In this document: one piece after another, positions 47,836 through 56,421 of the stretch
Numbering within the stretch: position 1 is the stretch's first letter
Layout of the letters: each line of letters starts with the position of its first letter
Origin: Rhizobium sp. SL86
Lineage (GTDB): Bacteria > Pseudomonadota > Alphaproteobacteria > Rhizobiales > Rhizobiaceae
Assembly (NCBI RefSeq): GCF_026672545.1
Contig: NZ_JAPPRJ010000008.1
Location: 124,001 to 188,000, forward strand
Direction of reading: 5' to 3'
DNA length: 64,000 nucleotides
The notes under the pieces: generated by a model
What the model was told of the DNA's origin: nothing
What the model saw: only the letters and a program-made list of their open reading frames with translations
The model's database searches: none
Translations under genes and position numbers: made by a program

Positions 47836-49383
47836 ATGCCGTCCTGCCGCCATCTCATTTTTGTCCTCGGCGACCAGCTGAGCCCGACGCTTACCAGCCT
47901 CTCTGATGCCGACCCGGCGCGCGACGTGATCCTGATGGCGGAGGTCATGGCGGAAGCGACCTATGTGCGCCATCACAAACAGAAGATCGCCTTCATCTTC
48001 TCCGCCATGCGGCACTTTGCCGACGAACTGCGTGCGCAGGGCTTTACCGTTCGTTACACGCGCCTGAACGATCCCGACAATGCTGGTTCGCTCAGCGGCG
48101 AACTGCGCCGGGCCGCCGAGGCGCTGCAGCCGGAGACGGTGATCGTGACGGAGCCCGGCGAATGGCGGGTGCTGGAGGACATGAAAGGCTGGGGACAGCT
48201 TCTGGCCCGTCCGGTCAAAATCCGGCCGGATACGCGCTTTCTGTGTTCCCATGCCGAGTTCCGCGCCTGGGCGGAAGGGCGCAAGGAACTGACGATGGAA
48301 TTCTTCTATCGCGAGATGCGCCGCAAGACGGGGTTGCTGATGGAGGGCGACCAGCCGGCCGGCGGCCGCTGGAATTTCGACACGGAGAACCGCAAGCCGG
48401 CAAAACCCGACCTGCTGCGGCCCAGACGGCGCAGCGTCAGCACCGACGCGATCACGCAGGAGGTGCTGGCGCTGGTGGAAGAGCGGTTTTCCAGCCATAT
48501 CGGCCGGCTCGACCGGTTTGGTTTTGCGGTGACGCGGGCCGAAGCCGAAGACTTGCAGGATGCCTTCATGGCGGATCACCTGCCGCAGTTCGGCGAGACG
48601 CAGGATGCGATGCTCTCTTCCGACCCGTTCCTCAACCATGCGCTGTTGTCCTTCTACATCAATATCGGTTTCCTCGATCCGATGTCCGTCTGCCGGGCGG
48701 CCGAGCGCGCCTATCTGGAAGGCCGCGCGCCGCTCAATGCCGTGGAGGGTTTCATCCGCCAGATCATCGGCTGGCGGGAATATGTGCGAGGCGTCTACTG
48801 GCTGAAGATGCCGGACTATGTGGAGAGCAATTTTCTGGACGCCCAGCGTCCATTGCCGGACTTCTTCTGGACGGCGGAAACGGACATGGCCTGCCTTTCG
48901 ACGGTGATCGGCGAGACGATCGACCATGCCTATGCCCACCACATTCAGCGGCTGATGGTGACCGGCAATTTTGCGCTGATTGCCGGGCTTCATCCGCATC
49001 AGGTGCATGAATGGTATCTGGAAGTCTATGCGGATGCCTATGAATGGGTGGAACTGCCGAACGTGATCGGCATGAGCCTGTTTGCCGATGGCGGCGTTTT
49101 GGGGTCGAAACCCTATGCGGCGAGCGGCAACTACATCTCGAAAATGTCGGACTACTGCAGCCGCTGTCGGTACGACGTGAAGAAGAAGACGGGCGAGGGC
49201 GCCTGTCCCTTCAATGCGCTCTACTGGGATTTTCTCGATCGCAACGGCGAAAAACTGTCGGGCAACCGGCGCCTGGCGCAACCCTATGCCACCTGGCGGC
49301 GGATGAGCGAGGCCCAGCGGCAGGATTATCGTGCCAGTGCCGCCCGTTTTCTCGCGAAACTTGAGGCCGGCGCGCGGGTGTGA
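47836..49383 (+). CDS. phrB: (6-4) photolyase / cryptochrome, iron-sulfur PhrB type
   Basis: A 515-residue flavoprotein with N-terminal Rossmann-like antenna domain (LIFVLGDQLSPTL...) and C-terminal FAD domain (FIRQIIGWREYVRGVYWLK). Cysteines at 353, 441, 444 and 457 have exactly the spacing of the 4Fe-4S ligands of Agrobacterium PhrB (350, 438, 441, 454). PhrB repairs UV-induced (6-4) photoproducts in light, using FAD and a lumazine antenna. Start at 47836 (ATG). It is followed by an SDR gene after 58 bp. Confidence 0.9.
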   Translation: MPSCRHLIFVLGDQLSPTLTSLSDADPARDVILMAEVMAEATYVRHHKQKIAFIFSAMRHFADELRAQGFTVRYTRLNDPDNAGSLSGELRRAAEALQPETVIVTEPGEWRVLEDMKGWGQLLARPVKIRPDTRFLCSHAEFRAWAEGRKELTMEFFYREMRRKTGLLMEGDQPAGGRWNFDTENRKPAKPDLLRPRRRSVSTDAITQEVLALVEERFSSHIGRLDRFGFAVTRAEAEDLQDAFMADHLPQFGETQDAMLSSDPFLNHALLSFYINIGFLDPMSVCRAAERAYLEGRAPLNAVEGFIRQIIGWREYVRGVYWLKMPDYVESNFLDAQRPLPDFFWTAETDMACLSTVIGETIDHAYAHHIQRLMVTGNFALIAGLHPHQVHEWYLEVYADAYEWVELPNVIGMSLFADGGVLGSKPYAASGNYISKMSDYCSRCRYDVKKKTGEGACPFNALYWDFLDRNGEKLSGNRRLAQPYATWRRMSEAQRQDYRASAARFLAKLEAGARV

Positions 49384-49441
49384 GGAAAACCGGTCGCGGC
49401 TTTTATGCGTAAAACCTTGCAGATCAACGGAGGAGCCGCCC

Positions 49442-50140
49442 ATGAGCCTGATGACATCCCTGCCGCACGGTTATCGTGCTCTGGTGATTGGTGCGAGCGG
49501 CGGTATCGGCAGCGCCATGGCCGAAGTGATCGAGGCCGACGACAACTGCGGCGAGGTTCTCCGCCTGTCGCGCAGTGCCGGTGGCCTGGACGTGACACGC
49601 GAGGAGAGTGTGGCGGCCGCCGCCAGCGCGGTCTCCGGCGAATTTCACCTGATCTTCTGCGCCACCGGCGGGCTCACCATCGATGGCATCGGCCCGGAAA
49701 AATCGCTGCGGCAGATTTCCGGTGAGGCGATGATGAAGCAGTTTTCTTTGAACGCCGTCGGCACCGCGCTGGTGACCAAGTATTTTGCGCCGAAGCTTGT
49801 GAAACGCGAACGGGCGCTGATGGCCTTCCTGTCGGCCCGTGTTGGTTCGATCGGCGACAATCACCTGGGCGGCTGGATCTCCTATCGCGCCTCCAAGGCG
49901 GCGCTGAACCAGATCGTCCGCACCGCCTCGATCGAACTGGCCCGCAGCCATCCGGAGAGCGTGCTTCTGGCGCTGCATCCGGGGACGGTCGCCACCTCGT
50001 TGTCGGAAAAATACTCCGGCAACCACGAACGCACGGAGCCTTCCGTCAGCGCCCGTAACATGCTTGCGGTTCTCGACCGGATGAGCCCGGCAGAGACGGG
50101 GCGCTTTTATGCCTATGATGGTCAGCCGATCGAGTTCTAG
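49442..50140 (+). CDS. Short-chain dehydrogenase/reductase (CsgA-like)
   Basis: A 232-residue SDR. Cofactor motif VIGASGGIGSAMAE (about residues 15-28), the NAG-like position is CATGG (about 75), and the active site is ISYRASKAALN (Tyr-x-x-x-Lys, about 155-159). Atypical C-factor-like branch with a likely altered Ser. The ATG at 49442 has AACGGAGGAGCC. Same direction as the photolyase; convergent with the DUF3429 gene. Confidence 0.85.
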   Translation: MSLMTSLPHGYRALVIGASGGIGSAMAEVIEADDNCGEVLRLSRSAGGLDVTREESVAAAASAVSGEFHLIFCATGGLTIDGIGPEKSLRQISGEAMMKQFSLNAVGTALVTKYFAPKLVKRERALMAFLSARVGSIGDNHLGGWISYRASKAALNQIVRTASIELARSHPESVLLALHPGTVATSLSEKYSGNHERTEPSVSARNMLAVLDRMSPAETGRFYAYDGQPIEF

Positions 50141-50143
50141 GCC

Positions 50144-50572
50144 TCAGACGAGAATGATCTTCGCGAGATAGGCGATACAGACGAGGGCCGTCACCCGTGT
50201 TCTGAGGGTCCAATACCAGGGTTTTTCCAGATTGGCGGAGGCGAGCTTTCGATCGGCCGCAAGAAGTGCCGCGAAAATGACCAGCTGGACGGTCAGCGCC
50301 GCGCGTCCGGGCTCGATCAGCAACGTGGCCCAGGCGGCAAGCGCAAGCACGTTGCTGGCAATCAGCTGGCCGACGGCGGCGGTCTCCCGGCCCTGCACGA
50401 TGCCCCACAGGGTTCCAGCCATGAACGAGGCGATGACTGCGCCATAGGCGAGGAAACCACGCAGCGCATCGAAGGGCTCCAGGATCGCCAGCGTCGGCGG
50501 AAGCAGCAGGAAAAACGGCAGCGCGCCGGCATAAGTGAGGGCCTGGGTCAGCGGGCGAGACGAAAGGGTCAT
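50144..50572 (-). CDS. DUF3429 membrane protein
   Basis: A 142-residue protein with four hydrophobic helices (LTQALTYAGALPFFLLL and GFLAYGAVIASFMAGTLWGIV among them) and typical DUF3429 motifs. Its ATG (50572) overlaps the stop of the upstream oxidoreductase (ATGA), so they are coupled. Function unknown. The longer frame to 50659 is not used. Confidence 0.75.
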   Translation of the reverse strand: MTLSSRPLTQALTYAGALPFFLLLPPTLAILEPFDALRGFLAYGAVIASFMAGTLWGIVQGRETAAVGQLIASNVLALAAWATLLIEPGRAALTVQLVIFAALLAADRKLASANLEKPWYWTLRTRVTALVCIAYLAKIILV

Positions 50573-51567
50573 GAGAACACCTTGGCGAACTTTGATTGCA
50601 GGGCTTCTGCGAGGGCTGTGCCGCTTAGAAATGCCGCTTCGACCCGGTTGCCGAGGCACCAGTCGCCGCAGGCAGCGATCTGCCGGCCCGCATCGAGAAG
50701 GAAGGGCTGTCCGAGCGGTCGCGCCACATTGGCATAACGCCAGCGGTGAAGGTCGATCGACAGCGCCTCCTGCCAGCCGATCGTCGGATAGAGGTTTTGG
50801 CAGGCTTCCAGCATCAGATCGCGCACCGCCTCCGGTGGCACCTCCAGATGCCGGTCCGACCAGCCATTCTCGGCATGCACGACAAGCGTCGGTGCCGGAT
50901 CTCGATCCGGCTTGCTGTTGTTGGCGGCGATCCAGCTGATGACGGGATGATCGACCCGGCTTGCCGCAAAAGGAAGGGCGGCCCCATCCGGCAGGCGGAT
51001 CATCAGCGTGAAACAGCCGTTCATCTCTACTTTCGCCAGCGCCTCCCGTTCGTTCTGATCAAAGGGCATGAGTTTGGCGGTCTGCGGTGCCGGTGCCGAG
51101 GAGATCACCCAGTCGAAGGGGCCGAAAGGCCCGGTCTGGGTCATCAGATACCAGGCGCCCGGCTCTCCTTCGACGGATTGCACGGGCAGGCTGCAGAGCA
51201 CGGCAAGGCCATCGGCCAGCGCGCGCGACAGCGCCGTCATGCCGGGAACTCCGACGAAACGGGGCGAGCGGTCTTCCAGCCGTTTCATGGCGCCGCTCGC
51301 ATCGGTTTCCATCAGGGACGCATCCCAGGTCTGGATCACGCCGCGCTCCAAAACCTCTTCCAGAGCCGTATGGAAGCGCGGATCGCGGATGGTGAAATAT
51401 TGCGCCCCGTGATCGAAAGTCGCCTCGGGGCGCCGGCGTGTCGCCATGCGTCCGCCAAGCCCGCGGCTCTTTTCGAAGATGGTCACGTCTGCTGCGCTGG
51501 CAAGGGTTCGCGCCAGGCTGACGCCGGACATTCCAGCGCCGATGATGGCGATTTTCGGCTGTCCCAT
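50569..51567 (-). CDS. FAD-dependent amine-oxidase-like (renalase-type) oxidoreductase
   Basis: A 332-residue protein with the Rossmann motif IAIIGAGMSGVSLARTL and the following RGLGGRMATRR, then GAQYFTIRDPRF, as in renalase-like flavoproteins. The C-terminal FAD motif is IAACGDWCLGNRVEAAFLSGTALAE. The ATG at 51567 has AAAGGAAGCAGCTG upstream and overlaps the stop of the DUF2256 gene (TGATG). Natural electron donor and substrate unknown; plant-type and bacterial relatives oxidise NADH isomers. Same direction as DUF2256 and DUF3429. Confidence 0.85.
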   Translation of the reverse strand: MGQPKIAIIGAGMSGVSLARTLASAADVTIFEKSRGLGGRMATRRRPEATFDHGAQYFTIRDPRFHTALEEVLERGVIQTWDASLMETDASGAMKRLEDRSPRFVGVPGMTALSRALADGLAVLCSLPVQSVEGEPGAWYLMTQTGPFGPFDWVISSAPAPQTAKLMPFDQNEREALAKVEMNGCFTLMIRLPDGAALPFAASRVDHPVISWIAANNSKPDRDPAPTLVVHAENGWSDRHLEVPPEAVRDLMLEACQNLYPTIGWQEALSIDLHRWRYANVARPLGQPFLLDAGRQIAACGDWCLGNRVEAAFLSGTALAEALQSKFAKVFS

Positions 51568-51716
51568 CAGCTGCTTCCTTTCGATCTGCGGCAGCGCTCC
51601 GAACAGTATTTGACCTGCTCCCAATCCCGTTTCCATTTCCTGCGCCAGCTGAAGGGGCGGCTGCAGGCCGGGCAGGTCTTTGTGGGCAACAGGCTTTTCG
51701 GTGTCTGCTTTGGCAT
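51567..51716 (-). CDS. DUF2256 zinc-ribbon-like peptide
   Basis: A 49-residue peptide MPKQTPKSLLPTKTCPACSR... with two CxxC-like pairs (CPAC, then YCSERC) and the W-x-R-R-K-W pattern of the DUF2256 family, which is often found next to cryptochrome/photolyase genes. Its stop overlaps the start of the oxidoreductase gene by TGATG. Too short for ordinary gene callers. It may bind zinc. Confidence 0.8.
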   Translation of the reverse strand: MPKQTPKSLLPTKTCPACSRPFSWRRKWKRDWEQVKYCSERCRRSKGSS

Positions 51717-51857
51717 GGGTCACGCATGTTTCACATAACCGACATTACGCGCCCTTCGGCCGTGCGGATCAACCGGCGAGAGCGGTCTCGACGGACCCAA
51801 TGTTTACCAGGTCATTGAAATATATGGTTTCTCAAATATTAACGCAGTTATCCGATA

Positions 51858-51873
51858 TTAACTCGGCATTAAC
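51858..51873. promoter_or_regulatory. Perfect CtrA box upstream of flagellin
   Basis: TTAACTCGGCATTAAC is an exact match to the CtrA consensus TTAA-N7-TTAAC, 71 bp before the flagellin ATG (51945). CtrA controls flagellar genes in alphaproteobacteria. Confidence 0.65.
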
Positions 51874-51944
51874 CATCAGTGGATCAGATCAGGGCCTCTT
51901 CGCCCGCTTATGACAAGCCCCCACCCCTGATTCTCGGACGAACT

Positions 51945-52847
51945 ATGACCAGTATTCTCACGAATGCGGGCGCAATTTCTGCGCTCCAGTCCCTGCGCGG
52001 TGTCTCGAGTGACATGCTCGATGCGCAATCGGCGACATCCACCGGCATGCGCATCGATGCGGCGGACGACAATGCCGCCTATTGGTCGATCGCGACCACC
52101 ATGCGCTCCGACAACAAGACCATTTCCGTCGTTGTCGATTCCCTCAACCTGTCGGATGCCAATGTCGGGGTGGCATATGAGGGCATGCAGTCGGTGATCG
52201 ATGTGCTGGACGACCTGAAGTCCAAGATCGTCGCGGCGAAGGGCGAGGGGGTGGATCGCGGCAAGATCCAGAAGGAGGTGACGCAATTGCAGGAACAGAT
52301 CCTCTCGATCGCTCAATCCGCAAGCTTCAACGAGGTGAACTGGCTGAACACCGATATCGACCTGTCGGATCCGGCGCAGAACCGCACCGATCTCATCGCC
52401 TCCTTTTCGCGCGAGAAAAATGGCGTGTCCGTCAGTACCATGTCGGTCGAGTTTGCCGAGACCTCGCTGTTCAACACACAGGGTGGCGGCCTCCTCCAGG
52501 CCGATCCGAGTGATCCGGAGACGAACGGGCAGGCCCTGCTCGATATCGATGTCGCGGCAAATCCGGACATGCTGGAGAGCTACATCGCCTATGTCGATGT
52601 CATCAATGAACGGGTGATCGACAGTGCGGCCACGCTGGGTGCCCTGCAGAACCGGTTGACGATCCAGAGCACTTTCGCCGAGAGCCTCATGGACAGCATC
52701 GATTCCGGTGTCGGCAACCTGGTGGATGCCGATATGAACGAGGTGTCGACGCGGCTGAAGGCGCTGCAGACGCAAGAACAACTGGCGACCCAGGCGCTGT
52801 CGATTGCCAATTCGGCCAACCAGAACATTCTGCAACTGCTGCAGTAA
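51945..52847 (+). CDS. Flagellin
   Basis: A 300-residue protein with the conserved alphaproteobacterial flagellin N-terminus (MTSILTNAGAISALQSLRGV..., then RIDAADDNAAYWSIATTMRSD) and C-terminus (LQTQEQLATQALSIANSANQNILQLL), with a short variable middle. It is exported by the flagellar type III system to build the filament. No other flagellar structural gene is near it, so it is an isolated minor or accessory flagellin (like the separately placed flaD/rflA types). The ATG at 51945 is preferred over a longer frame. A perfect CtrA box precedes it. Confidence 0.93.
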   Translation: MTSILTNAGAISALQSLRGVSSDMLDAQSATSTGMRIDAADDNAAYWSIATTMRSDNKTISVVVDSLNLSDANVGVAYEGMQSVIDVLDDLKSKIVAAKGEGVDRGKIQKEVTQLQEQILSIAQSASFNEVNWLNTDIDLSDPAQNRTDLIASFSREKNGVSVSTMSVEFAETSLFNTQGGGLLQADPSDPETNGQALLDIDVAANPDMLESYIAYVDVINERVIDSAATLGALQNRLTIQSTFAESLMDSIDSGVGNLVDADMNEVSTRLKALQTQEQLATQALSIANSANQNILQLLQ

Positions 52848-52888
52848 CCGACCGGCGATCCGGTCACCCCATCGCCGGGGCGCTGCGG

Positions 52889-54598
52889 TTATCGCGATGC
52901 CACGGCGTTTTGCGGTTTGGCGAAAACCTGCATGGTCCTCAGCTTCATGCCGTTGACATTGCGACCGATGGCGGTCGCTGTGGGTGAGACGGGGGTGCCG
53001 CGGCGGGCCAGGTCCGTCTGGAAGGCGGCGCTGTTTTCCTCCGCCACCACGGCGACGGCGCAGTCGGCTTCACTGAAAAGTGCCGCCGCCTGCGGCCCAT
53101 CCACCAGCCGGGTGCGGGTTCCGAGCCGGAAAACGATGCTGGGTTCGGCATAACCGACGACGATCATCTGCGGATCAGTGCAGGTGCGGGCCGATGCCAC
53201 GGCCTCGGCAATCCGGTCGGAGAGCCAGAAATCGCGCGCCTGCGGCAAAAGCACGGCATAGGCCATGGCATAAGCAAGGCCGGCGCTCACCGTCATGGCG
53301 GCAAGTCCGGGCATCAGCCGGTTGGCGAGGAACAGGCGCCAGGCGACGATGCCGGCCGCCGCCACTAAGAGGCCAAGCGCCACACCCGCAAAACTCACAT
53401 GGCCCTGCAGGTGATAGAGAGCGACATTCAGGCCGATGCCGAGGATGAGGCCGCCCGCCGCCATGCCAAAATAGGTGAACCGGAACCACCAGGTGTCGCG
53501 GCGAAGTCCGCCCTGCGTCAGGGCCACGCCGGAAAGCACCGCCAGCGCCGGCATCATCGGCAGCACGTAATTCGGCAGTTTTGTCGCCGTCAGCTCGAAG
53601 ACCAGCCAGGCGGGTACGGCCCAGTAAAACAGGAACTGCACGGCTTTTTCGCGCCGGTTCTTCCACGCGAAAACAAAAGCGAGCGAGGCAAACACCGAAA
53701 GCGGCCAGAAGGTGCCGAGCGCGACGAGAAGATAGGTGCCGGGCGGCGCGCCATGGCTTTCCTGCGCCGTGGCGATCTTGCCCAGAACGTCGCGGCCGAG
53801 CGATTCGCGGAAGAAATCGCCACCGGAAATCACGCCGATGGCAATCAGCCAGGGCAGCACGACCGCCGCCATGGCGAGCATCCCCCGCACGGGCGACAGC
53901 GATCGCAGCAGCGAAAAGGACCTTTCGGTCAGCGTGATGCCCAGCCCCGTCAGGCCGATGATCAGCGGCGCCATCGGTCCCTTGATCAGGATGCCGAGCC
54001 CGAGCGAGAGCCAGAACAGCGCATTGCGCCAGAAGACCTGTTTGCGTTCCGGATCGAGACAGGCGTGGATGAGGGCGAACTGGCTGGCGACGATGGTGGC
54101 GCACAACATCGCGTCCGTCTTAGCAATGCGCGCCTCGAGCGCCAGTTCCACCGTGGTGACTGCAAAAAGCCCGGCGATGAGCCCGGCTTTCGGACCGGAC
54201 AGACGGTTGGCGATGCCGTAGGTGAAAAGGCCGACGAGGAGCGCCCCCAGCAGCGAGGGCAGGCGGTAGACCCACAATGGGCTCGTTTCACCGTGCCCGG
54301 TCGCAAGGCCCGTCAGGCCCTGCAGCCAGTAGATCCCCACCGGCTTTTTGTAACGCGGATTGTCCTGGAAGCGGATGTCGACCCAGTTGTGGCTCTCCAT
54401 CATTTGCCGGCTTGCCTGCACGTAAAGTGCCTCGTCGCGGTCGGTCAGCGGCAAGAGGCTGAGGCCGGGCAGCAGCACGCACAAGGAAACGAGAAGCAGG
54501 ATTGCGAGATGGCGGAGGTGGGAACCTGTTCCGGAATGCGCCGGCGCCGCATCGGGCGACTGCCCCTTCTGTCCCGCAGGTTCTACCGTGACCATCAT
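52889..54598 (-). CDS. Glycosyltransferase family 39-like / ArnT-like membrane enzyme
   Basis: A 569-residue membrane protein with an N-terminal cytoplasmic tail, about twelve hydrophobic helices and a C-terminal soluble domain. The first periplasmic loop has DRDEALYVQASRQMMESHNWV (Asp-Glu as in the ArnT/PMT acidic motif), then RFQDNPRYKKPVGIYWLQ. These enzymes transfer a sugar from an undecaprenyl or dolichyl phosphate donor to lipid A or proteins. Two adjacent ATGs (54598, 54595) are plausible; the frame runs to a GTG at 54661. Convergent with the flagellin. Confidence 0.82.
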   Translation of the reverse strand: MMVTVEPAGQKGQSPDAAPAHSGTGSHLRHLAILLLVSLCVLLPGLSLLPLTDRDEALYVQASRQMMESHNWVDIRFQDNPRYKKPVGIYWLQGLTGLATGHGETSPLWVYRLPSLLGALLVGLFTYGIANRLSGPKAGLIAGLFAVTTVELALEARIAKTDAMLCATIVASQFALIHACLDPERKQVFWRNALFWLSLGLGILIKGPMAPLIIGLTGLGITLTERSFSLLRSLSPVRGMLAMAAVVLPWLIAIGVISGGDFFRESLGRDVLGKIATAQESHGAPPGTYLLVALGTFWPLSVFASLAFVFAWKNRREKAVQFLFYWAVPAWLVFELTATKLPNYVLPMMPALAVLSGVALTQGGLRRDTWWFRFTYFGMAAGGLILGIGLNVALYHLQGHVSFAGVALGLLVAAAGIVAWRLFLANRLMPGLAAMTVSAGLAYAMAYAVLLPQARDFWLSDRIAEAVASARTCTDPQMIVVGYAEPSIVFRLGTRTRLVDGPQAAALFSEADCAVAVVAEENSAAFQTDLARRGTPVSPTATAIGRNVNGMKLRTMQVFAKPQNAVASR

Positions 54599-54747
54599 CT
54601 CGTCCGCCGTTTCATTCAGCACCGGCAATGACGGATCGCCGGAATTGACTGCGGCGCACACAAATCCGCGCCATCGGCAAAGTCAATGGCAAGAGCGCTG
54701 CTCGTGTGTGAAACGTCTGTCATACGGCCGCGGATTGCGCGGCGCAG

Positions 54748-55113
54748 TCAATACCGCGTGCTCGGGCGGCCGGCTGATCGGGATTGGCGGATCGCGGCGT
54801 GGTTGGCTTCGGCCCAGTCCTTCATCAGGTGGAACGGCACCAGCAGGGAATGGCCAAGCGCGCTGAGCTCGTATTCCACCCGCTGCGGCACGACCGGGTA
54901 GACCCGACGTTCGACGAGGCCGTCCAGTTCCAGCCGTCGCAGCGTCTGCGACAGCATGCGTTGCGAGATGTCGGGAATGCAGCGTTTGATCTCGGAAAAG
55001 CGCAGCGTCCCGCCTTCCAGATGCAGAATGATCAGCATGCTCCAGCGGTCGGACACCCGGTGCAGCACATCGCGTATCGGGCAATTTTCAAGATTGTTTT
55101 CCAGTGTTTCCAT
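54748..55113 (-). CDS. HxlR-family transcriptional regulator
   Basis: A 121-residue winged-HTH protein (CPIRDVLHRVSDRWSMLIILHLEGG, then RFSEIKRCIPDISQRMLSQTLRRLELDGLVERRVYP). HxlR proteins often sense aldehydes, quinones or diamide. The ATG at 55113 is chosen; an in-frame TTG at 55125 is unlikely. Divergent from the nitroreductase gene with GGTTACC boxes between. Confidence 0.88.
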   Translation of the reverse strand: METLENNLENCPIRDVLHRVSDRWSMLIILHLEGGTLRFSEIKRCIPDISQRMLSQTLRRLELDGLVERRVYPVVPQRVEYELSALGHSLLVPFHLMKDWAEANHAAIRQSRSAGRPSTRY

Positions 55114-55129
55114 CAGGTTCTTCAAGCGA

Positions 55130-55216
55130 GCGGTTACCGCGCGGTTACCAGGTAATTTCTCGCTCCCTTTCTTGCGCGGCTCTTTGCCGCTTCATAATTT
55201 CGCGCCGTTGGTAACC
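55130..55216. promoter_or_regulatory. Cluster of three GGTTACC boxes between HxlR and nitroreductase genes
   Basis: GCGGTTACC occurs twice in tandem (55130-55138 and 55141-55149), the second forming TTACC-A-GGTAA (55145-55155). An inverted copy GGTAACC lies at 55210-55216, within 21 bp of the nitroreductase ATG. Symmetry and position between divergent genes suggest HxlR binding sites controlling both. Confidence 0.55.
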
Positions 55217-55236
55217 AGATGAGAGCAGGTTCAGGA

Positions 55237-55836
55237 ATGGATGTAAACAACAACACCCGCGTGGCTGACCACCCGATCGCGGATTTCTTCAAGGATCGCT
55301 GGTCGCCGCGGGCCTTCGGCACGGAGACGATGTCGGGGGATGACCTTTTGGGTCTGCTCGAGGCTGCGCGCTGGGCACCGTCCGGACTTAATGCCCAGCC
55401 GTGGCGTTTCGTCTACAGTTTTCGCGGCGAGCCTCAGTTTGACGCGCTGATTGCGGCGCTTTGGGAGGGAAACCGGGGCTGGGCGCAACACGCGGCTGCG
55501 TTGATCGCCATCACCACAAAGACCACCCTCGTTCTACCGGGCAGCGAGACGGAGGTGCCCAATCCTGGCCATGCCTTCGATGCCGGTGCGGCCTGGAGCC
55601 ATTTTGCCCTGCAGGCGCATCTGAACGGCTGGTCCACCCATGCCATGGGCGGTTTTGACCCGGCAAAGGCTGCTGCCGCGCTGAAAATGCCCGAAGGCTA
55701 TGCCATGCAGGTGGTCATTGCGGTTGGCAGGCGCGCAGATGCCGATCAACTGCCCGAAGCGCTGCGCGGCCGCGAAAGCCCAAGCCCGCGCCGCCCGGTC
55801 CTCGACCTGGCCTTCCACGGCACATTTCCCCTTTAA
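55237..55836 (+). CDS. Nitroreductase-family protein
   Basis: A 199-residue FMN oxidoreductase. The FMN-binding segment RWSPRAFGTETMSGDDLLGLLEAARWAPSGLNAQPWRF and the later AVGRRADADQLPEALR match the nitroreductase family. NAD(P)H-dependent reduction of nitro or quinone compounds is the family activity. The ATG at 55237 follows GAGCAGG. Divergent HxlR-type gene suggests induction by electrophiles; followed by an NTF2-like gene after 22 bp. Confidence 0.9.
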   Translation: MDVNNNTRVADHPIADFFKDRWSPRAFGTETMSGDDLLGLLEAARWAPSGLNAQPWRFVYSFRGEPQFDALIAALWEGNRGWAQHAAALIAITTKTTLVLPGSETEVPNPGHAFDAGAAWSHFALQAHLNGWSTHAMGGFDPAKAAAALKMPEGYAMQVVIAVGRRADADQLPEALRGRESPSPRRPVLDLAFHGTFPL

Positions 55837-55858
55837 TGCTCCCAGGAAAGGAAACAGC

Positions 55859-56260
55859 ATGAAAGAAGACAAGAAGGCGATCGTGCGAAAGCTGATCGAG
55901 GACGTACAGGTCGGCGGCGATTACGCCGTTTTTGATGCCCTGATGCATCCGGATTTCATCGACCACACACCGGCGCCAGGGTTTGCGCCGGACCGCGACA
56001 GCGTGCGTGAGTTTTACCGTGCCTTTCACGCGTCCTTTTCGGAACCGGCCTGTGTGATCGATTTCCAGACGGTGGAAGGCGATCTCGTCACCACCCGCAA
56101 GACCTATACCGTCACCCATTCCGGCCCGTTCAACGGCCTTGCGCCGACCGGACGCCGGGTGACATTCGATGTCATCGACGTGCTGAAGGTAGAAGGCGCA
56201 TTCATAACCGCGCATTGGGGCATTCTCAACATGATGCGCATCATGGGGCAGATCAGCTAA
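55859..56260 (+). CDS. SnoaL/NTF2-like (ester-cyclase-type) protein
   Basis: A 133-residue protein with the cone fold pattern: EDVQVGGDYAVFDALMHPDFIDHTPAPG, then REFYRAFHASFSEP and HSGPFNGLAPTGRRVTFDVIDVLKVEG. The His-Asp and Asp pairs are those of SnoaL-like cyclases/isomerases. AGGAAAGGAAAC precedes the ATG. It shares the nitroreductase unit; the substrate is unknown. Confidence 0.82.
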   Translation: MKEDKKAIVRKLIEDVQVGGDYAVFDALMHPDFIDHTPAPGFAPDRDSVREFYRAFHASFSEPACVIDFQTVEGDLVTTRKTYTVTHSGPFNGLAPTGRRVTFDVIDVLKVEGAFITAHWGILNMMRIMGQIS

Positions 56261-56299
56261 GCGTCAGCCCTGGACGCACACACTGGTCCGTTCCGACAG

Positions 56300-56335
56300 G
56301 CCTTGTGCCGGCCGAGGTTTCGTCCGGCACAAGGC
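56300..56335. terminator. Long hairpin between convergent genes
   Basis: A perfect 12-bp stem (GCCTTGTGCCGG and CCGGCACAAGGC) with a 12-nt loop lies between the NTF2-like gene and the convergent DAPG-hydrolase-like gene. A bidirectional terminator is inferred, although no T run follows. Confidence 0.6.
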
Positions 56336-56421
56336 GGCGATCGCCGCCGCCGAAACGGCCGGCGCTGCCACGATCCTCAGCAGGCCGGCCCGCTTCGTGC
56401 CCGGGTCGGCTCTCGCCACCG

